Shown: positions 1-7,910 of the stretch, piece by piece | Numbering within the stretch: the stretch's first letter is position 1 | Layout of the letters: each line of letters starts with the position of its first letter | DNA from: Cyclobacteriaceae bacterium | Lineage (GTDB): Bacteria; Bacteroidota; Bacteroidia; Cytophagales; Cyclobacteriaceae | Assembly: GCA_020436085.1 (NCBI GenBank) | Contig: JAGQYM010000038.1 | Coordinates: 1-45,678 of the forward strand | Direction of reading: 5' to 3' | DNA: 45,678 nt | The notes under the pieces: generated by a model | What the model was told of the DNA's origin: nothing | Database searches by the model: none | The model's input: the letters and a program-made list of their open reading frames with translations, nothing else | Program-made: the position numbers and the translations under genes

Positions 1-2
1 CT

Positions 3-1211
3 AAGCCAACGGGAGAAGTGAAGGAAATGAAGGTTCCTGCGGTTGGTGAGTCAATTACTGAGGTAACGATTTCGACCTGGTTGAAAAGCGATGGCGACTT
101 TGTTTCACTCGATGAAGTAATTGCAGAGGTAGAATCTGATAAGGCGACATTTGAGCTACCAGCTGAAGCGCAAGGTATATTGCGAATTGTTGCAAAGGAG
201 GGGATAACTCTTCCGATTGGTGGGCTCATCTGTAAAATAGAAGTTGCCGAAGGTGCGCCTGCGTCTTCAGCGTCTAAATCACCTGCCTCCAGCTCAGAAT
301 CATCTGCATCCGGTGACAAATCATACGCGGCTGGACATCCTTCGCCTGCAGCTGCAAAAATTCTTTCTGAGAAGGGTATTTCCACTGACCAGGTAAAAGG
401 ATCTGGAGTTGGAGGAAGAATAACCAAGGAAGATGCAGAGAAGGCTCAGGCAGGTAGCTCAAGCAAGGAAAAATCAACGCCAGCTTCCTCTTCAACTCCC
501 ACTCCTGGAGCACGAGAAGTAAGGAGAGAGAAAATGACGTCTCTGAGGAGGACAATTGCTAAGCGATTAGTTAGTGTGAAAAACGAGACCGCCATGCTTA
601 CCACTTTCAACGAAGTGGATATGAAGCCTGTGATGGATTTACGCTCACGATACAAGGACAAATTCAAAGAGAAGTACGGTGTTGGGCTTGGCTTCATGAG
701 CTTTTTTACGAAAGCAGTTTGTGCAGCATTGCAGGAGTTCCCAGCGGTGAATGCCTACATTGACGGAGATGAAGTTATTTATCATGATTATTGTGATGTT
801 TCGATTGCCGTTTCTACCCCGCGAGGATTGGTGGTGCCGGTGATTCGAAACGCAGAGACGCTCAGCATGGCTGACATTGAAAAAGAAGTTGTCCGTCTGG
901 CGACCCGAGGTCGCGATGGCAAGCTTTCGATAGATGAGATGACTGGAGGAACTTTTTCGATCACAAATGGAGGTGTTTTTGGTTCTATGCTGTCTACACC
1001 TATTTTGAACCCACCTCAATCGGCAATTCTAGGAATGCATAATATCGTTCAGCGACCTATCGCTCTGAATGGAGAAGTGGTTATCAGGCCAATCATGTAT
1101 CTCGCCCTGTCGTACGATCATCGTATTGTAGACGGCAAAGAATCCGTAAGCTTCCTGGTTCGTGTGAAAGAAATGTTGGAAGACCCGGGAAGACTGATCT
1201 TGGGCATTTAA
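3..1211 (+). CDS. odhB: 2-oxoacid dehydrogenase E2 (dihydrolipoyl succinyl/acetyltransferase), 5'-truncated by the window
   Basis: Acyltransferase core of a 2-oxoacid dehydrogenase complex, most likely 2-oxoglutarate dehydrogenase; it passes the acyl group from E1 to CoA on a lipoyl arm in the cytoplasm. In order: a lipoyl domain with ESDKATFEL (the lipoylated Lys is encoded at 141-143), a Ser/Ala linker, a peripheral subunit-binding domain starting [10 protein letters not shown], a Ser/Thr/Pro linker and the catalytic domain ending with DHRIVDG (about 1116), which holds the active-site His and Asp. The frame is open to the left edge. A GTG at 18 and an ATG at 27 are possible starts, but [17 protein letters not shown] reads like a linker running into a lipoyl domain, so the true start is probably outside the window. 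The E3 gene follows after 27 bases. The choice of substrate (succinyl or acetyl) is not settled by sequence alone. Confidence 0.9.
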   Translation, partial: KPTGEVKEMKVPAVGESITEVTISTWLKSDGDFVSLDEVIAEVESDKATFELPAEAQGILRIVAKEGITLPIGGLICKIEVAEGAPASSASKSPASSSESSASGDKSYAAGHPSPAAAKILSEKGISTDQVKGSGVGGRITKEDAEKAQAGSSSKEKSTPASSSTPTPGAREVRREKMTSLRRTIAKRLVSVKNETAMLTTFNEVDMKPVMDLRSRYKDKFKEKYGVGLGFMSFFTKAVCAALQEFPAVNAYIDGDEVIYHDYCDVSIAVSTPRGLVVPVIRNAETLSMADIEKEVVRLATRGRDGKLSIDEMTGGTFSITNGGVFGSMLSTPILNPPQSAILGMHNIVQRPIALNGEVVIRPIMYLALSYDHRIVDGKESVSFLVRVKEMLEDPGRLILGI

Positions 1212-1238
1212 GTTCTATTCAAAAGAATTCAGTGAATC

Positions 1239-2636
1239 ATGCAATATAATGTAACAGTAATCGGATCCGGGCCTGGTGGCTATGTGGCAGCAATCCGATG
1301 TGCGCAACTTGGATTTAAAACAGCTATCATCGAAAAATATGATACTCTCGGTGGTACCTGTTTAAATGTTGGGTGCATTCCTTCAAAAGCGCTTCTTGAT
1401 TCTTCTGAGCATTTCATCAATGCGAAAGATCATTTCAAGGAGCATGGTATTGATATAGAGCCACCAAGGGTCAATATCAAACAGATGATCAAACGAAAAG
1501 GTGATGTGGTGAAACAAAACGTGGATGGTATTGCCTACCTGATGAAGAAGAACAAGATCGATGTGCACATTGGTGTGGGCTCTTTCATCGATAAGAATAC
1601 AATTAAGATAATCGATAAGGATGGCAAGGAATCAAAAATCACTACAGAGAAAGTAATTATCGCTACTGGATCGAAGCCAACACCACTTCCGTTTGCCGCA
1701 TTTGACAAGAAAAGAATTATTTCAAGTACAGAAGCACTGGAACTAAAAGAAGTGCCAAAGCACCTCATCGTGATTGGTGGAGGTGTGATCGGCATGGAGT
1801 TAGGTTCAGTTTATGCCAGGCTTGGTGCTAAGGTCACTGTGGTAGAATTTCTGAATAGTTTGATCCCTACGATGGATGGTACCTTGGGTAAAGAATTGCT
1901 TAAAGTGACCAAGAAGATCGGTATGGAATTTTTCCTAGGTCATAAAGTCACTTCCCTTGAAAGCAAGGGGAAAGAGGTGGTTTTGAAAGCTGAAGACAAA
2001 TCTGGGAAAACGATAGAATTGAAAGGTGATTACTGTTTGGTTAGCATTGGACGAAGGCCGTATACCGAAGGACTTGGCTTAGATAAGATTGGAATCGAAC
2101 TTGATCGTGGCAAAATACCGGTTGACGATCATCTCAAAACAAAGGTTGATAATATCTATGCTATTGGTGATGTGGTGAGAGGAGCAATGCTAGCGCATAA
2201 GGCGGAGGAAGAAGGCGTGATGGTGGCTGAGCAAATGGCAGGGCAAAAACCACACATCAATTATTTACTTATTCCAGGAGTTGTGTACACCTGGCCTGAG
2301 GTGGCCAGCGTTGGCTACACTGAGGAACAACTCAAAGAAAACGGAAGAGCCTACAAAACGGGTTCATTTCCGTATAAGGCGCTTGGCCGCGCGAGGGCTA
2401 GCATGGATGTCGATGGTCTGGTAAAGATTTTGGCAGACAAGTCTACGGACGAAATATTGGGTGTCCACATTATAGGAGCCAGAGCAGCCGATATGATTGC
2501 GGCAGGCGTCACGGCAATGGAATTCCGTGCGTCAGCGGAAGATGTGTCGAGGATTTCGCATGCACACCCTACATATATGGAAGCCGTGAAAGAGGCTTGC
2601 CTGGCAGCCACCGCGAATCGACCTATCCATATGTGA
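1239..2636 (+). CDS. lpdA: Dihydrolipoyl dehydrogenase (E3)
   Basis: FAD-dependent enzyme that reoxidises the dihydrolipoyl arm of E2 and passes electrons to NAD+. The 465 residues match the family length. There is an N-terminal FAD-binding motif GSGPGGYVAA, the redox disulfide in GGTCLNVGCIPSK (Cys41 and Cys46), a central NAD-binding motif IGGGVIGMELGSVYARLGA and a C-terminal dimerisation domain with HAHPTYMEAVKEA, where His443 and Glu448 form the active-site base pair. It lies 27 bases after the E2 gene in the same direction, so the two are very likely one operon. Its last 14 bases overlap the end of the convergent DUF4105 gene. Confidence 0.96.
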   Translation: MQYNVTVIGSGPGGYVAAIRCAQLGFKTAIIEKYDTLGGTCLNVGCIPSKALLDSSEHFINAKDHFKEHGIDIEPPRVNIKQMIKRKGDVVKQNVDGIAYLMKKNKIDVHIGVGSFIDKNTIKIIDKDGKESKITTEKVIIATGSKPTPLPFAAFDKKRIISSTEALELKEVPKHLIVIGGGVIGMELGSVYARLGAKVTVVEFLNSLIPTMDGTLGKELLKVTKKIGMEFFLGHKVTSLESKGKEVVLKAEDKSGKTIELKGDYCLVSIGRRPYTEGLGLDKIGIELDRGKIPVDDHLKTKVDNIYAIGDVVRGAMLAHKAEEEGVMVAEQMAGQKPHINYLLIPGVVYTWPEVASVGYTEEQLKENGRAYKTGSFPYKALGRARASMDVDGLVKILADKSTDEILGVHIIGARAADMIAAGVTAMEFRASAEDVSRISHAHPTYMEAVKEACLAATANRPIHM

Positions 2637-3801
2637 TCTTCCTGGAGAACCAGTAGTTCGTAAAATATCGCATCACCAATCCAACCACAATCGGGAGGAG
2701 GAATACATTTAGTTTCTGTGGCAGTATAGGCCACAATAGAAGTGTGAGCAAAGTGATGCCCGCAAGTATTGCAAAATATTGCGATGTAATTTTTCGTTTT
2801 CTAAAAATCAAAAAGGCGAAGGGAAGATTAAATGGGATCGCCCACAGCAAATTAAAATTGTTTGCAGCTGCATGGTGATCTGTCGCAACCCACAGGATAA
2901 ATAGCAAGCACCCAATTGCTCCTGTTAGAAATAGTAAGATAAAATCCAGCCACTTCGAGACCTTCTTCACCTTGAGGTCGCGCAAAGTAATAGCTGAGAT
3001 GAATAAGAGAACAATACCGAAAAGAATCCACGGGTGAGGCCAGATATTTTCCGTGCTAGGGTTATAAGCTGGATTCGATACTACAATATTTTTTACAGCC
3101 GATTTTTTCTCACCATTCGAATTAATCGAGGCGTGCTCAAAAGATAATTCCACATAATCCGGAAGGAACATGTATTCATAGGAAGTGGCCTTCTTGTCCA
3201 TGGGCAATCCCAGGCAAATATCAATACCAAGGTCTCCCCATGGTTGTTCTTTCAAGTATAAGTCTGTCAATTCGCGGATAGTGTAATTTGTGGTTATAAA
3301 ACTTCCATCAAATTCAATTTCGTCTTGTAGTACTTCTTTGAATACGTCTCGAATTTTTGTTGCGCAGTTGTTATAGAAGTAGTCGTATAAATAATTTTGA
3401 TTTTCTGGTCTGGCATTCCACTGTAAATAGTCAAACAGTTTTTGTTTTTGCTCCTGACTCAGCTCAAGAACTTGTTCATGTACCCACCTTCCATAATACA
3501 GGTAGATTTCTCTGAAACGAGGATAAGGTTGCACTGCGAGTTTATACAGGAGATGCCCTCGTGTGAAATTGAGATAGAAGTTGGGCTGATCGAAGTCAAA
3601 AACACCATAATTGAATGCGTGATCGATGTTTAATTCAGGATCATAAACTCTTATGGCGCTGTGACCAAATGCCGAATACAATTCATCCTGAGATGGAGCA
3701 CATGTGATCACCGAAATCTGAGCCACTTCAGAAAGAGCAATATCCTGAGCAAACAGGTTCTGAAACAACAAAAAAAGACTTATAGTTAAGGTGTTGCGCA
3801 T
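2623..3801 (-). CDS. DUF4105 domain membrane protein
   Basis: Family of unknown function, frequent in Bacteroidota. The chosen ATG at 3801 gives a 392-residue protein with a signal peptide (MRNTLTISLFLLFQNLFAQ); a longer frame reaches 3918 but would put coding sequence ahead of the signal peptide and overlap the divergent gene. The N-terminal half holds the DUF4105 motifs SAFGHSAIRVYDPE and YFYNNCATKIRD. The conserved His and Cys suggest a cysteine-hydrolase-like fold, which is an inference. The C-terminal third has about four hydrophobic segments, so the N-terminal domain probably faces the periplasm. The 3' end overlaps lpdA convergently by 14 bases. Confidence 0.8.
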   Translation of the reverse strand: MRNTLTISLFLLFQNLFAQDIALSEVAQISVITCAPSQDELYSAFGHSAIRVYDPELNIDHAFNYGVFDFDQPNFYLNFTRGHLLYKLAVQPYPRFREIYLYYGRWVHEQVLELSQEQKQKLFDYLQWNARPENQNYLYDYFYNNCATKIRDVFKEVLQDEIEFDGSFITTNYTIRELTDLYLKEQPWGDLGIDICLGLPMDKKATSYEYMFLPDYVELSFEHASINSNGEKKSAVKNIVVSNPAYNPSTENIWPHPWILFGIVLLFISAITLRDLKVKKVSKWLDFILLFLTGAIGCLLFILWVATDHHAAANNFNLLWAIPFNLPFAFLIFRKRKITSQYFAILAGITLLTLLLWPILPQKLNVFLLPIVVGLVMRYFTNYWFSRKITYG

Positions 3802-3848
3802 CAAGGCAAATAATCGGGTGAAAGATATAACAAACAGCTTGTAAAAGG

Positions 3849-3856
3849 TAATTTTG
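3849..3856 (+). promoter_or_regulatory. Possible -7 element for the radical SAM gene
   Basis: TAATTTTG fits the Bacteroidota -7 consensus TAnnTTTG and ends 8 bases before the ATG at 3865. That would give a very short leader. No TTTG is seen about 19 bases upstream, so support is limited. Confidence 0.3.
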
Positions 3857-3864
3857 ACTCTGCC

Positions 3865-4887
3865 ATGAATCGAAACTTCAAAGACGGTCTTAATTTTGCC
3901 TCCAAGCTTACCTCGCAAAGAGCGTCAAATTATTTTCGCTTGTTGTCGAGCTATACGCGCTCCAAAATAAATGGCACACCAAAAATTAGCGGGCTTCCAG
4001 CAAGCATTTCTATTGAGCCTACAACATCATGTAACCTGCGATGCCCGGAGTGCCCAAGTGGTCTAAGATCGTTTACGCGTCCAACGGGGATGTTAAGCAC
4101 TGAACTTTACAAAAAAGTAATAGATGAGCTAGCCCCGTCTCTCTCGTATTTGATATTTTATTTTCAAGGTGAGCCCTATCTTCATCCTCAGTTACTGGAC
4201 ATGATTGGTTATGCATCGAAAAATAAGATATATACCGCGACATCAACCAACGCGCATTTTCTTACCGATGACGCAGCTCGAAAGACAGTGGAGAGTGGAC
4301 TTGATCGAATGATCATCTCGATTGATGGAACCAGCCAGGACACCTATGAGTCATATAGAGTAGGTGGTAAGCTTTCAAAAGTAATTGAGGGAACAAAAAA
4401 TATAATCAAGTGGAAGAAGGCCCTCAAATCGAAAACGCCTCACACCATATTTCAATTTCTTGTGGTTCGACAGAATGAATCCCAGATTGATCAGGTTTAT
4501 AAACTCGCAAGGGAACTCGGAGTGGACGAGGTGGCCCTTAAGACCGCTCAAATCTATGACTTTGAAAATGGATCAGATCTTATTCCAGTCAACCAAAAAT
4601 ATTCCCGTTATAGGCAAGTTGAAAATGGTAGCTATACGATCAAGAATCAACTTTTGAATCATTGCTGGAAGATGTGGCACAGCTGCGTGATCACGTGGGA
4701 TGGAAAAGTGGTACCCTGTTGCTTCGATAAAGATGCTCACTTCGTATTTGGCGACCTGAAGCAAAACACCTTCAAGGAAATTTGGAATAGCGAAGCTTAC
4801 ACTAACTTTCGCAAATCATTATTGCGATCCAGAAGTGAAATTGAGATATGTAAGAATTGCACCGAAGGAACCCGAGTTTGGGCTTAG
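3865..4887 (+). CDS. Radical SAM/SPASM domain protein
   Basis: Probable radical S-adenosylmethionine enzyme. The cluster-binding motif CNLRCPEC (Cys56, Cys60, Cys63; spacing CX3CX2C) lies in EPTTSCNLRCPECPSG. FQGEPYLHP corresponds to the strand 2 GGEP-type SAM-binding motif, here QGEP. A C-terminal SPASM-type cysteine set follows: SCVITWDGKVVPCCFD and CKNCTEG at the end, which would bind auxiliary iron-sulfur clusters. The 340 residues match short SPASM proteins. The substrate is unknown: no precursor-peptide gene is seen beside it, and the divergent neighbour is a DUF4105 protein. Its stop codon overlaps the stop of the convergent Cys-rich mini-gene by two bases. Confidence 0.85.
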   Translation: MNRNFKDGLNFASKLTSQRASNYFRLLSSYTRSKINGTPKISGLPASISIEPTTSCNLRCPECPSGLRSFTRPTGMLSTELYKKVIDELAPSLSYLIFYFQGEPYLHPQLLDMIGYASKNKIYTATSTNAHFLTDDAARKTVESGLDRMIISIDGTSQDTYESYRVGGKLSKVIEGTKNIIKWKKALKSKTPHTIFQFLVVRQNESQIDQVYKLARELGVDEVALKTAQIYDFENGSDLIPVNQKYSRYRQVENGSYTIKNQLLNHCWKMWHSCVITWDGKVVPCCFDKDAHFVFGDLKQNTFKEIWNSEAYTNFRKSLLRSRSEIEICKNCTEGTRVWA

Positions 4888-5054
4888 TGCCGAGCTGATT
4901 TACGAGCAGACTTCACGATGGCATCAACGTCTATACTGCTACATTTTCCACATCCACTTTCACAGCTAGATGTTGTAAAGGCCTTGTAGGCCATGCGTCC
5001 GAGGTAGAGAACCGCTCCAATCAATAAGATGCCTAAAAGAATGGCCTGAATCAT
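4884..5054 (-). CDS. FeoB-associated-type Cys-rich small membrane protein (56 residues)
   Basis: Short gene: ATG at 5052-5054, stop TAA at 4884-4886. The product begins MIQAILLGILLIGAVLYLG, one membrane helix, then RMAYKAFTTSSCESGCGKCS with cysteines at 31, 35 and 38, and a basic tail ending ARKSARH. The helix plus short Cys cluster is the layout of FeoB-associated Cys-rich membrane proteins, thought to assist ferrous iron uptake. No feoA or feoB gene is present in the window. It starts 26 bases after the inositol monophosphatase-family gene in the same direction, so it may be the last gene of that operon. The family call rests on architecture only. Confidence 0.7.
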   Translation of the reverse strand: MIQAILLGILLIGAVLYLGRMAYKAFTTSSCESGCGKCSSIDVDAIVKSARKSARH

Positions 5055-5080
5055 TGTTCAAACTTAACTAATCACTGTAG

Positions 5081-5875
5081 CTATCCCCAGTGCTTTTTGA
5101 TTAATTCAACCATCTCGGGGTGAATGGCACCTCCAGCACAAATCTCACCGCCATACAAAAAGTTGTTCTTGCCTTGAAAATCAGACACGAACCCACCGGC
5201 TCTTTGCACGATCAAGCTTCCTGCCGCAACGTCCCAAGGATTGAGATTATATTCAAAAAAGCCGTCCATTCGCCCACATGCGACATACGCCAGATCTGTG
5301 GCTGCACTTCCCAATCTTCTCACGCCATGTGTCAGTTCAAGAAACGACTTGATTATTGAAAGGTATTCGTCCCTCTTGTCTAAATGATAATACGGAAAGC
5401 CGGTGGCCAGAAGACTTTCACTAAGCGATTGAGTTGAAGCTATTCTTATTTCTTCCTCATTGCAAAAGGCTGGACCATCGACTGTTGCGTAAAAGCATTC
5501 GTCTTTACTTACCTCGTGAACCATACCGAACACAACTTTATTTTGGTAAGCTAACCCAATACTGATTGCATAGGGAGGAAGACCATGCATGAAGTTGGTG
5601 GTGCCATCCAGCGGATCAATGATCCACAGATAATCGTTTGTCCCTTTAGATGAGGTGCCCTCTTCAGCCAGGAACCCCGCACCTGGAAGAATTTTTTTTA
5701 GAGACGCGACCAGTTGTTTTTCTGATTCCTTGTCAACGTACGATACCAGGTTATTAAAAGATGTTTTTTGTTCGATCTTGTCCTTATCAAACTCCTGCAC
5801 TTCTTTTCTGATGAACTCCGCCACCTCGTTGCTCAGGTCCCTCACATCATTTTCAAGGGTGGTCAGATCTGTCAT
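5081..5875 (-). CDS. Inositol monophosphatase family protein
   Basis: Mg2+-dependent sugar-phosphate phosphatase fold of the IMPase family; related enzymes act on inositol 1-phosphate, 3'-phosphoadenosine 5'-phosphate or similar substrates, and the substrate here is undetermined. The ATG at 5875 gives 264 residues, the usual family size, and overlaps the TGA of the preceding gene as ATGA; a longer frame to 5953 is not needed. Motifs: FLAEEGTS (Glu metal ligand), WIIDPLDGTTNF (Asp87, Asp90, Gly91, Thr92; IMPase motif A) and NPWDVAAGSLIVQRAGG (motif B). The ATGA overlap indicates translational coupling to the Lnt-like membrane protein gene. Confidence 0.92.
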   Translation of the reverse strand: MTDLTTLENDVRDLSNEVAEFIRKEVQEFDKDKIEQKTSFNNLVSYVDKESEKQLVASLKKILPGAGFLAEEGTSSKGTNDYLWIIDPLDGTTNFMHGLPPYAISIGLAYQNKVVFGMVHEVSKDECFYATVDGPAFCNEEEIRIASTQSLSESLLATGFPYYHLDKRDEYLSIIKSFLELTHGVRRLGSAATDLAYVACGRMDGFFEYNLNPWDVAAGSLIVQRAGGFVSDFQGKNNFLYGGEICAGGAIHPEMVELIKKHWG

Positions 5876-6630
5876 TTTCGTTTTGTTTTTTGCTTCACGA
5901 AGGTAAATAATACTATTAACACAGAAATCCATGCAGAGGTTCTGGCTATCCATTCCGCAGAGCTTTTATAACCCGGATCGCCCGTTTCTGAATTTGAATA
6001 AACTGCCAGCATGGTCTGTCTGGTGATCGGATAGGCTGCAGACACGTGTGAAACAGTAAAAGGTCCGATGACCATAGCCAGAAAAAGAATGAGCATTAAC
6101 CAGTTTATTTTCTCTTCAGTTAACAATGCTTTGAAAAGAAGAGCATTGGTACTAAGTATCCACAAGGAGACACCCAGGTAACCTGTTTGAGCAGTCCATC
6201 TACTCCATTCGGGTTTTAGAATGAAGAGATCGGCTAAAAAATATGTTGGATAGATTTTGAGTAAGATGTACTCGATTGCCAGCCAAAAAAATAGGATCAC
6301 GATAAGACTTGCCTTTGTTCCCAGATTCTTCCGTGCGAAAGCATACCCCAGGAACGGCAGTGTAAAAAGAATACCGGATACAATACTGGTTGTTAGGACA
6401 TCAAAGGAAAATTGGTTTATGGCCCAAAAGGAAATAGACAGGCCGAGTAGAATCAACTCCATGGAAGTCCACAAACTCTTTTCAGCTCGATTGTTAATGG
6501 CTATGGCAAAGAAAGGAGACAGCCCGATGAACGCTAGTAGGGGAAACGAGGGCATCAGCCACGCCAAACTGAAAAGAACCGTTCCGCCTGCGAAGAGATA
6601 AATTGTCGGAATTCTATTCTTTTTTGCCAT
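5872..6630 (-). CDS. Lnt-like membrane protein lacking the nitrilase domain
   Basis: A 252-residue multi-pass membrane protein starting [16 protein letters not shown] at 6630. It resembles the membrane part of apolipoprotein N-acyltransferase (Lnt): an early segment SLAWLMPSFPLLAFIGLSPF, a middle FFWLAIEYI, then RWTAQTGYLGVSLWILSTNA, which matches the TG-GVS-NALL region of Lnt. The roughly 250-residue CN_hydrolase domain with the Glu-Lys-Cys triad that should follow is absent. After a short soluble piece (GDPGYKSSAEWIARTSAW) there is a last helix and a basic tail KQKTKRK, as at an Lnt C terminus. It overlaps rsmI upstream by 17 bases and the phosphatase gene by 4. It cannot perform Lnt chemistry alone. 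Function unknown; homology inferred by eye. Confidence 0.7.
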   Translation of the reverse strand: MAKKNRIPTIYLFAGGTVLFSLAWLMPSFPLLAFIGLSPFFAIAINNRAEKSLWTSMELILLGLSISFWAINQFSFDVLTTSIVSGILFTLPFLGYAFARKNLGTKASLIVILFFWLAIEYILLKIYPTYFLADLFILKPEWSRWTAQTGYLGVSLWILSTNALLFKALLTEEKINWLMLILFLAMVIGPFTVSHVSAAYPITRQTMLAVYSNSETGDPGYKSSAEWIARTSAWISVLIVLFTFVKQKTKRK

Positions 6631-7303
6631 CGATGACAATAACAATTTCTCCTCTCACTTTCTCTTTGTGGAAATGGGCAAGTACCTCGGTCAGCGGCCC
6701 TGTAAAAGTCTCTTCATGGACTTTGGTGAGCTCGCGCGAAACAGATACTAGTCGCTGCTCTCCAAAGAACTCTATCATCTGCTCCAACGTCTTCTCCAGC
6801 CTATGAGGTGACTCGTAGAGGACAATCGTTCTTTCCTCTTCTGCTAATTTTTTCAACAGGGTGTGCTTGCCCTTTTTGTGAGGAAGGAATCCCTCAAAAA
6901 CAAAACGATCGGTCGGAAACCCAGACTTAACCAGAGCGGGAACGAATGCAGTTGGACCGGGGAGACATTCAATTTTTAATCCTTCGCTTAGGCAAGCTCT
7001 AACCAACAAAAATCCAGGATCTGAAATCCCCGGAGTGCCCGCGTCACTTACCAATGCCATTGTTTCTCCATCCTTCATCCGCTTGATTAAGCCTGCTACT
7101 TTTTGATGTTCGTTGAAAATATGGAAACTATTCAAAGGTTTGTCGATCTCATAGTGCTTCGTGAGAATGCCGCTTTTCCGTGTGTCCTCTGCCAGAATGA
7201 GATTGACAGATTTTAATATATGCAAGGCACGAAGGGTAATGTCTTCCAGATTGCCAATGGGAGTTGGCACTACAAAAAGTGAAGTTGGTTCAGATGAGTT
7301 CAC
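6614..7303 (-). CDS. rsmI: 16S rRNA (cytidine(1402)-2'-O)-methyltransferase RsmI
   Basis: SAM-dependent methyltransferase of the tetrapyrrole-methylase fold that 2'-O-methylates C1402 in the 16S rRNA decoding site. Diagnostic motifs: [17 protein letters not shown] at the N terminus, [26 protein letters not shown] (SAM-binding loop), [15 protein letters not shown] and [12 protein letters not shown]. The 229 residues stop after a GEIVIVIDG strand, so the extra C-terminal domain of the E. coli protein (about 286 residues) is missing. The start is GTG at 7303; no ATG precedes the first motif. The preceding gene ends in TGA inside GTGA, so translation is probably coupled. Confidence 0.93.
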   Translation of the reverse strand: MNSSEPTSLFVVPTPIGNLEDITLRALHILKSVNLILAEDTRKSGILTKHYEIDKPLNSFHIFNEHQKVAGLIKRMKDGETMALVSDAGTPGISDPGFLLVRACLSEGLKIECLPGPTAFVPALVKSGFPTDRFVFEGFLPHKKGKHTLLKKLAEEERTIVLYESPHRLEKTLEQMIEFFGEQRLVSVSRELTKVHEETFTGPLTEVLAHFHKEKVRGEIVIVIDGKKE

Positions 7304-7557
7304 CAGATCAGTTTATCGATAGCATCGGCCAACTTACGATCCTTATCCGTAACGGTGTCCCCGGCATCGTGAGTTGACAACTCAATAGTCACATTGTTGT
7401 AAACATTGGACCAATTGGGGTGATGGTTCATTTTTTCTGCGACCATTGCCACCTTGGTCATAAAGGCAAAGGCCTCAACAAAGTCATTAAATTGAAAATT
7501 TCTTTTTAAACAATTGTTCTCTTCAATCCACATGGCGTCCTGTTTTGGTTTCACCAT
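7300..7557 (-). CDS. phhB: 4a-hydroxytetrahydrobiopterin dehydratase (pterin-4a-carbinolamine dehydratase)
   Basis: Dehydrates 4a-hydroxytetrahydropterin to recycle the cofactor of aromatic amino acid hydroxylases; in bacteria lacking those enzymes the role is less clear. The ATG at 7557 gives 85 residues; a TTG four codons upstream (7569) is a weaker start. The family signature is [20 protein letters not shown] with the tandem His pair, followed by [21 protein letters not shown] with the third conserved His. The stop overlaps the GTG of rsmI as GTGA, and DUF493 lies 29 bases upstream, so it sits in the middle of a compact operon. No aromatic amino acid hydroxylase gene is in the window. Confidence 0.92.
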   Translation of the reverse strand: MVKPKQDAMWIEENNCLKRNFQFNDFVEAFAFMTKVAMVAEKMNHHPNWSNVYNNVTIELSTHDAGDTVTDKDRKLADAIDKLIW

Positions 7558-7586
7558 AAAGTTAGGCAAAAAGGACGGGTGAAGGT

Positions 7587-7850
7587 TTAGAGTGCAATAA
7601 TGCCGTCAATAGCTGAAGCTTTCAGATAAACTTCAATCACTGACTCGGTGGAGGGCATCATCATTTCGATAGTAAAACTGGTGTAGTTACCGTTTTTTGA
7701 AGATCGTTCCTTTGGTGTATGCATGGGGAACATCCTGCGCATCTCACTTTCTTTGCCTTTTGGCACAATGAATTTGAAAGTATAGAGTGCAGGCCAGGCG
7801 TAGTGATTGTCCAACTTCTCCCGAAATGAAATGATCCAATTTTCGTCCAT
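7587..7850 (-). CDS. DUF493 family protein (YbeD-like)
   Basis: An 87-residue protein of the DUF493 family, which has an ACT-like ferredoxin fold; the E. coli member YbeD is next to lipoate genes, but no catalytic role is established. Visible features: [22 protein letters not shown], a central [18 protein letters not shown] strand pair and the final [13 protein letters not shown], matching the family ending. It is the first gene after the ppiD terminator and begins the DUF493, phhB, rsmI, Lnt-like, phosphatase run. Confidence 0.85.
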   Translation of the reverse strand: MDENWIISFREKLDNHYAWPALYTFKFIVPKGKESEMRRMFPMHTPKERSSKNGNYTSFTIEMMMPSTESVIEVYLKASAIDGIIAL

Positions 7851-7860
7851 AGCTGAAAAA

Positions 7861-7890
7861 GAAAAGACTCCATCTACAGTGCAGATGGAG
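7861..7890 (-). terminator. Intrinsic terminator of ppiD
   Basis: On the minus strand an 8-bp perfect stem (arms 7883-7890 and 7868-7875, CTCCATCT/AGATGGAG) with a 7-base loop is followed by TCTTTTCTTTTTC. It lies 20 bases after the ppiD stop and just before the DUF493 start. Confidence 0.7.
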
Positions 7891-7910
7891 CCTCTATGAA
7901 ATTGTTTTGA

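Noticed and set aside
645-1019. Minus-strand open frame inside the E2 gene
   Set aside because: It lies wholly within the conserved acyltransferase domain and its translation has no recognisable motif; a shadow of the real gene.
4953-4964. CX3CX2C in the 56-residue protein as a radical SAM motif
   Set aside because: The protein is far too short for a SAM barrel; the spacing is coincidental and the overall layout fits FeoB-associated proteins.
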